From: Desulfuromonadales bacterium | GTDB lineage: Bacteria; Desulfobacterota; Desulfuromonadia; Desulfuromonadales; BM103 | Assembly: GCA_029859485.1 (NCBI GenBank) | Contig: JAOUDB010000032.1 | Span: forward strand, 1-13,353 | Length of the DNA stretch: 13,353 nucleotides | Reading direction: 5' to 3' | Shown here: positions 12,455 to 13,353 of the stretch, piece by piece | Layout: each line of letters opens with the position of its first letter | How positions within the stretch are numbered: position 1 is the stretch's first letter | Notes under the pieces: model-generated | Told to the model about the DNA's origin: nothing | Database searches by the model: none | The model's input: only the letters and a program-made list of their open reading frames with translations | Position numbers and translations under genes: made by a program

Positions 12455-12970
12455 ATAAGTAAGGACACAACAAATATCAACCAGGCAATTCGTGCCAGCG
12501 AAGTTCGCGTTATTGATGACGAGAACAACCAGCTGGGGGTTATGGACCTAAACTCTGCTTTACAAGCCGCAGAAGAACAAGGCCTTGACCTGGTTGAAGT
12601 CTCGCCGACCGCAAAGCCCCCTGTTTGCCGGATTATGGATTATGGCAAATATAAGTATCAGCAGAGCAAGCGTGCTGCTGAAGCAAAGAAAAAGCAGGTC
12701 AGGGTTGAGCTCAAGGAAGTCAAACTGCGTCCCAAAACTGATGACCACGATTACCAGTTTAAGGTGAGAAACGCTTTGCGTTTCCTCGGCGAAGGTAACA
12801 AGGTCAAGGTTACGATCATGTTCCGTGGCCGTGAAGTGACACATCCTGAGTTCGGTCGTCGCATCCTCGAAAGAGTCGCTATAGATTGTAAGGAGCTTGG
12901 GCAGGTTGAAAGCAGACCGAATATGTCCGGACGTTTCATGAGCATGGTGATCAGCCCGATTAAGAAATAA
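12455..12970 (+). CDS. infC: Translation initiation factor IF-3, predicted AUA start
   Basis: The 171-residue protein spans both IF-3 domains: N-terminal NQAIRASEVRVIDDENNQLG with LDLVEVSPTAKPPVCRIMDYGKY(K), a basic linker (QSKRAAEAKKKQ), and C-terminal VKLRPKTDDHDYQFKVRNAL, FRGREVTHPEFGRRIL. IF-3 binds the 30S subunit and discriminates against non-standard start codons. The best start is ATA at 12455, 6 nt after a perfect AGGAGG (12443-12448) that overlaps the thrS stop; the first residues (then SKDTTNINQ) match the usual IF-3 N-terminus. No in-frame ATG or GTG is available, and the in-frame TTG at 12404 lies inside thrS without a ribosome binding site. A rare start fits the known feedback in which IF-3 represses its own mRNA (AUU in E. 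coli). Confidence 0.95.
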   Translation: MSKDTTNINQAIRASEVRVIDDENNQLGVMDLNSALQAAEEQGLDLVEVSPTAKPPVCRIMDYGKYKYQQSKRAAEAKKKQVRVELKEVKLRPKTDDHDYQFKVRNALRFLGEGNKVKVTIMFRGREVTHPEFGRRILERVAIDCKELGQVESRPNMSGRFMSMVISPIKK

Positions 12971-13021
12971 AGATAACGGCTTAAGGTCGTTACAGAATCA
13001 AAATATATAAGGAGAAACGTA

Positions 13022-13219
13022 ATGCCTAAGATTAAGACCAATCGCGGAGCAGCCAAACGCTTCCGTAAGACTGGAACCGGCAAGATCCGGCGCAACAAGG
13101 CGTTTACCAGTCACATTCTGACCAAGAAATCGACTAAGCGTAAGCGTGATCTGCGTCAATCGACTCTGGTAGACAAGTCCGACGTCAAGAATATCCGCTG
13201 CCTGGTCCCTTACCTGTAA
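13022..13219 (+). CDS. rpmI: 50S ribosomal protein L35
   Basis: The 65-residue, highly basic protein begins [20 protein letters not shown] and contains [22 protein letters not shown] and a terminal LVPYL, the standard L35 sequence and length. AAGGAGA precedes the ATG. It lies 51 bp after infC and is the usual partner of rplT. An imperfect inverted repeat (TAACG/CGTTA around CTTAAG) sits between infC and rpmI; L20-mediated control of this operon is known in other bacteria but the site cannot be identified here. Confidence 0.97.
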   Translation: MPKIKTNRGAAKRFRKTGTGKIRRNKAFTSHILTKKSTKRKRDLRQSTLVDKSDVKNIRCLVPYL

Positions 13220-13326
13220 GGGACGCGCAGTATCCACACAACTCGTGAACTGTGGGGCTTAATATCTCCCCCTGCAGATCCGGGTGGCGGCAATGACCGC
13301 TTTACTGACTTACAAGGAGAAAAGCA
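13220..13326 (+). promoter_or_regulatory. rpmI-rplT intergenic region with small hairpins
   Basis: This 107-bp spacer contains CCACA/TGTGG around 13235-13256 and GCGG/CCGC around 13287-13300, plus the rplT ribosome binding site AAGGAG (13314-13319). Such spacers can hold L20 feedback structures, but nothing diagnostic is seen. Confidence 0.35.
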
Positions 13327-13353
13327 ATGGCAAGAGTAAAAAGAGGCTTTAAA
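13327..13353 (+). CDS. rplT: 50S ribosomal protein L20 (N-terminal 9 codons)
   Basis: The window ends after MARVKRGFK, matching the conserved L20 start, with AAGGAG 7 nt upstream and the expected position after rpmI. L20 is an early 23S rRNA-binding assembly protein and, in studied species, represses its own operon. The remaining 105-110 codons lie outside the window. Confidence 0.9.

Overview
The window looks like chromosomal DNA of a metal- or sulfur-reducing deltaproteobacterium of the Desulfuromonas/Geobacter type (Desulfuromonadota). This rests on a multihaem periplasmic cytochrome c, a ferredoxin of the Hcp-associated type, a palindrome matching the deltaproteobacterial HcpR consensus as I recall it, and small proteins resembling families I associate with Geobacteraceae. 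No rRNA or other species marker is present, so the assignment is inference.

Region 1 (1-4918) reads as a nitrosative-stress or nitrogen-oxide locus. A divergent, cut-off DsrE-like exported protein comes first, then a Crp/Fnr-family regulator (450-1127). An apparent operon follows: a beta-propeller lipoprotein, a nine-haem HAO-like cytochrome and a YgbA-family (NO-induced) protein (1255-4043). A two-domain ferredoxin (4145-4918) has its own promoter. Near-identical palindromes of the form TTGACC-NN-(A/G)GTCAA sit in front of both the operon and the ferredoxin, which fits control by the adjacent regulator. No hydroxylamine reductase (hcp) gene is in the window.

Region 2 (5013-6280) is ordinary core sequence: a strong terminator, an HD-domain protein overlapping a YbgC-type thioesterase, and a tRNA-Val(CAC) with a clean promoter and terminator.

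Region 3 (about 6290-10215) is an accessory island between the two tRNA-Val genes. It is rich in short orphan genes, hairpins, repeats and decayed genes. It holds a small secreted protein; two inverted paralogous 79-residue proteins with shared flanking DNA; a zinc-ribbon gene broken by two in-frame stops; a PEP-CTERM protein lacking a visible signal peptide; an 80-100 bp direct repeat whose copies each end in a different terminator-like hairpin; and a frameshifted serine-recombinase C-terminal remnant beside a REP-like hairpin. Much of it is AT-rich with long non-coding stretches.

Region 4 (10330-13353) is the translation cluster tRNA-Val(GAC)-thrS-infC-rpmI-rplT. infC appears to start at a rare AUA codon. 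rplT is cut by the window end.
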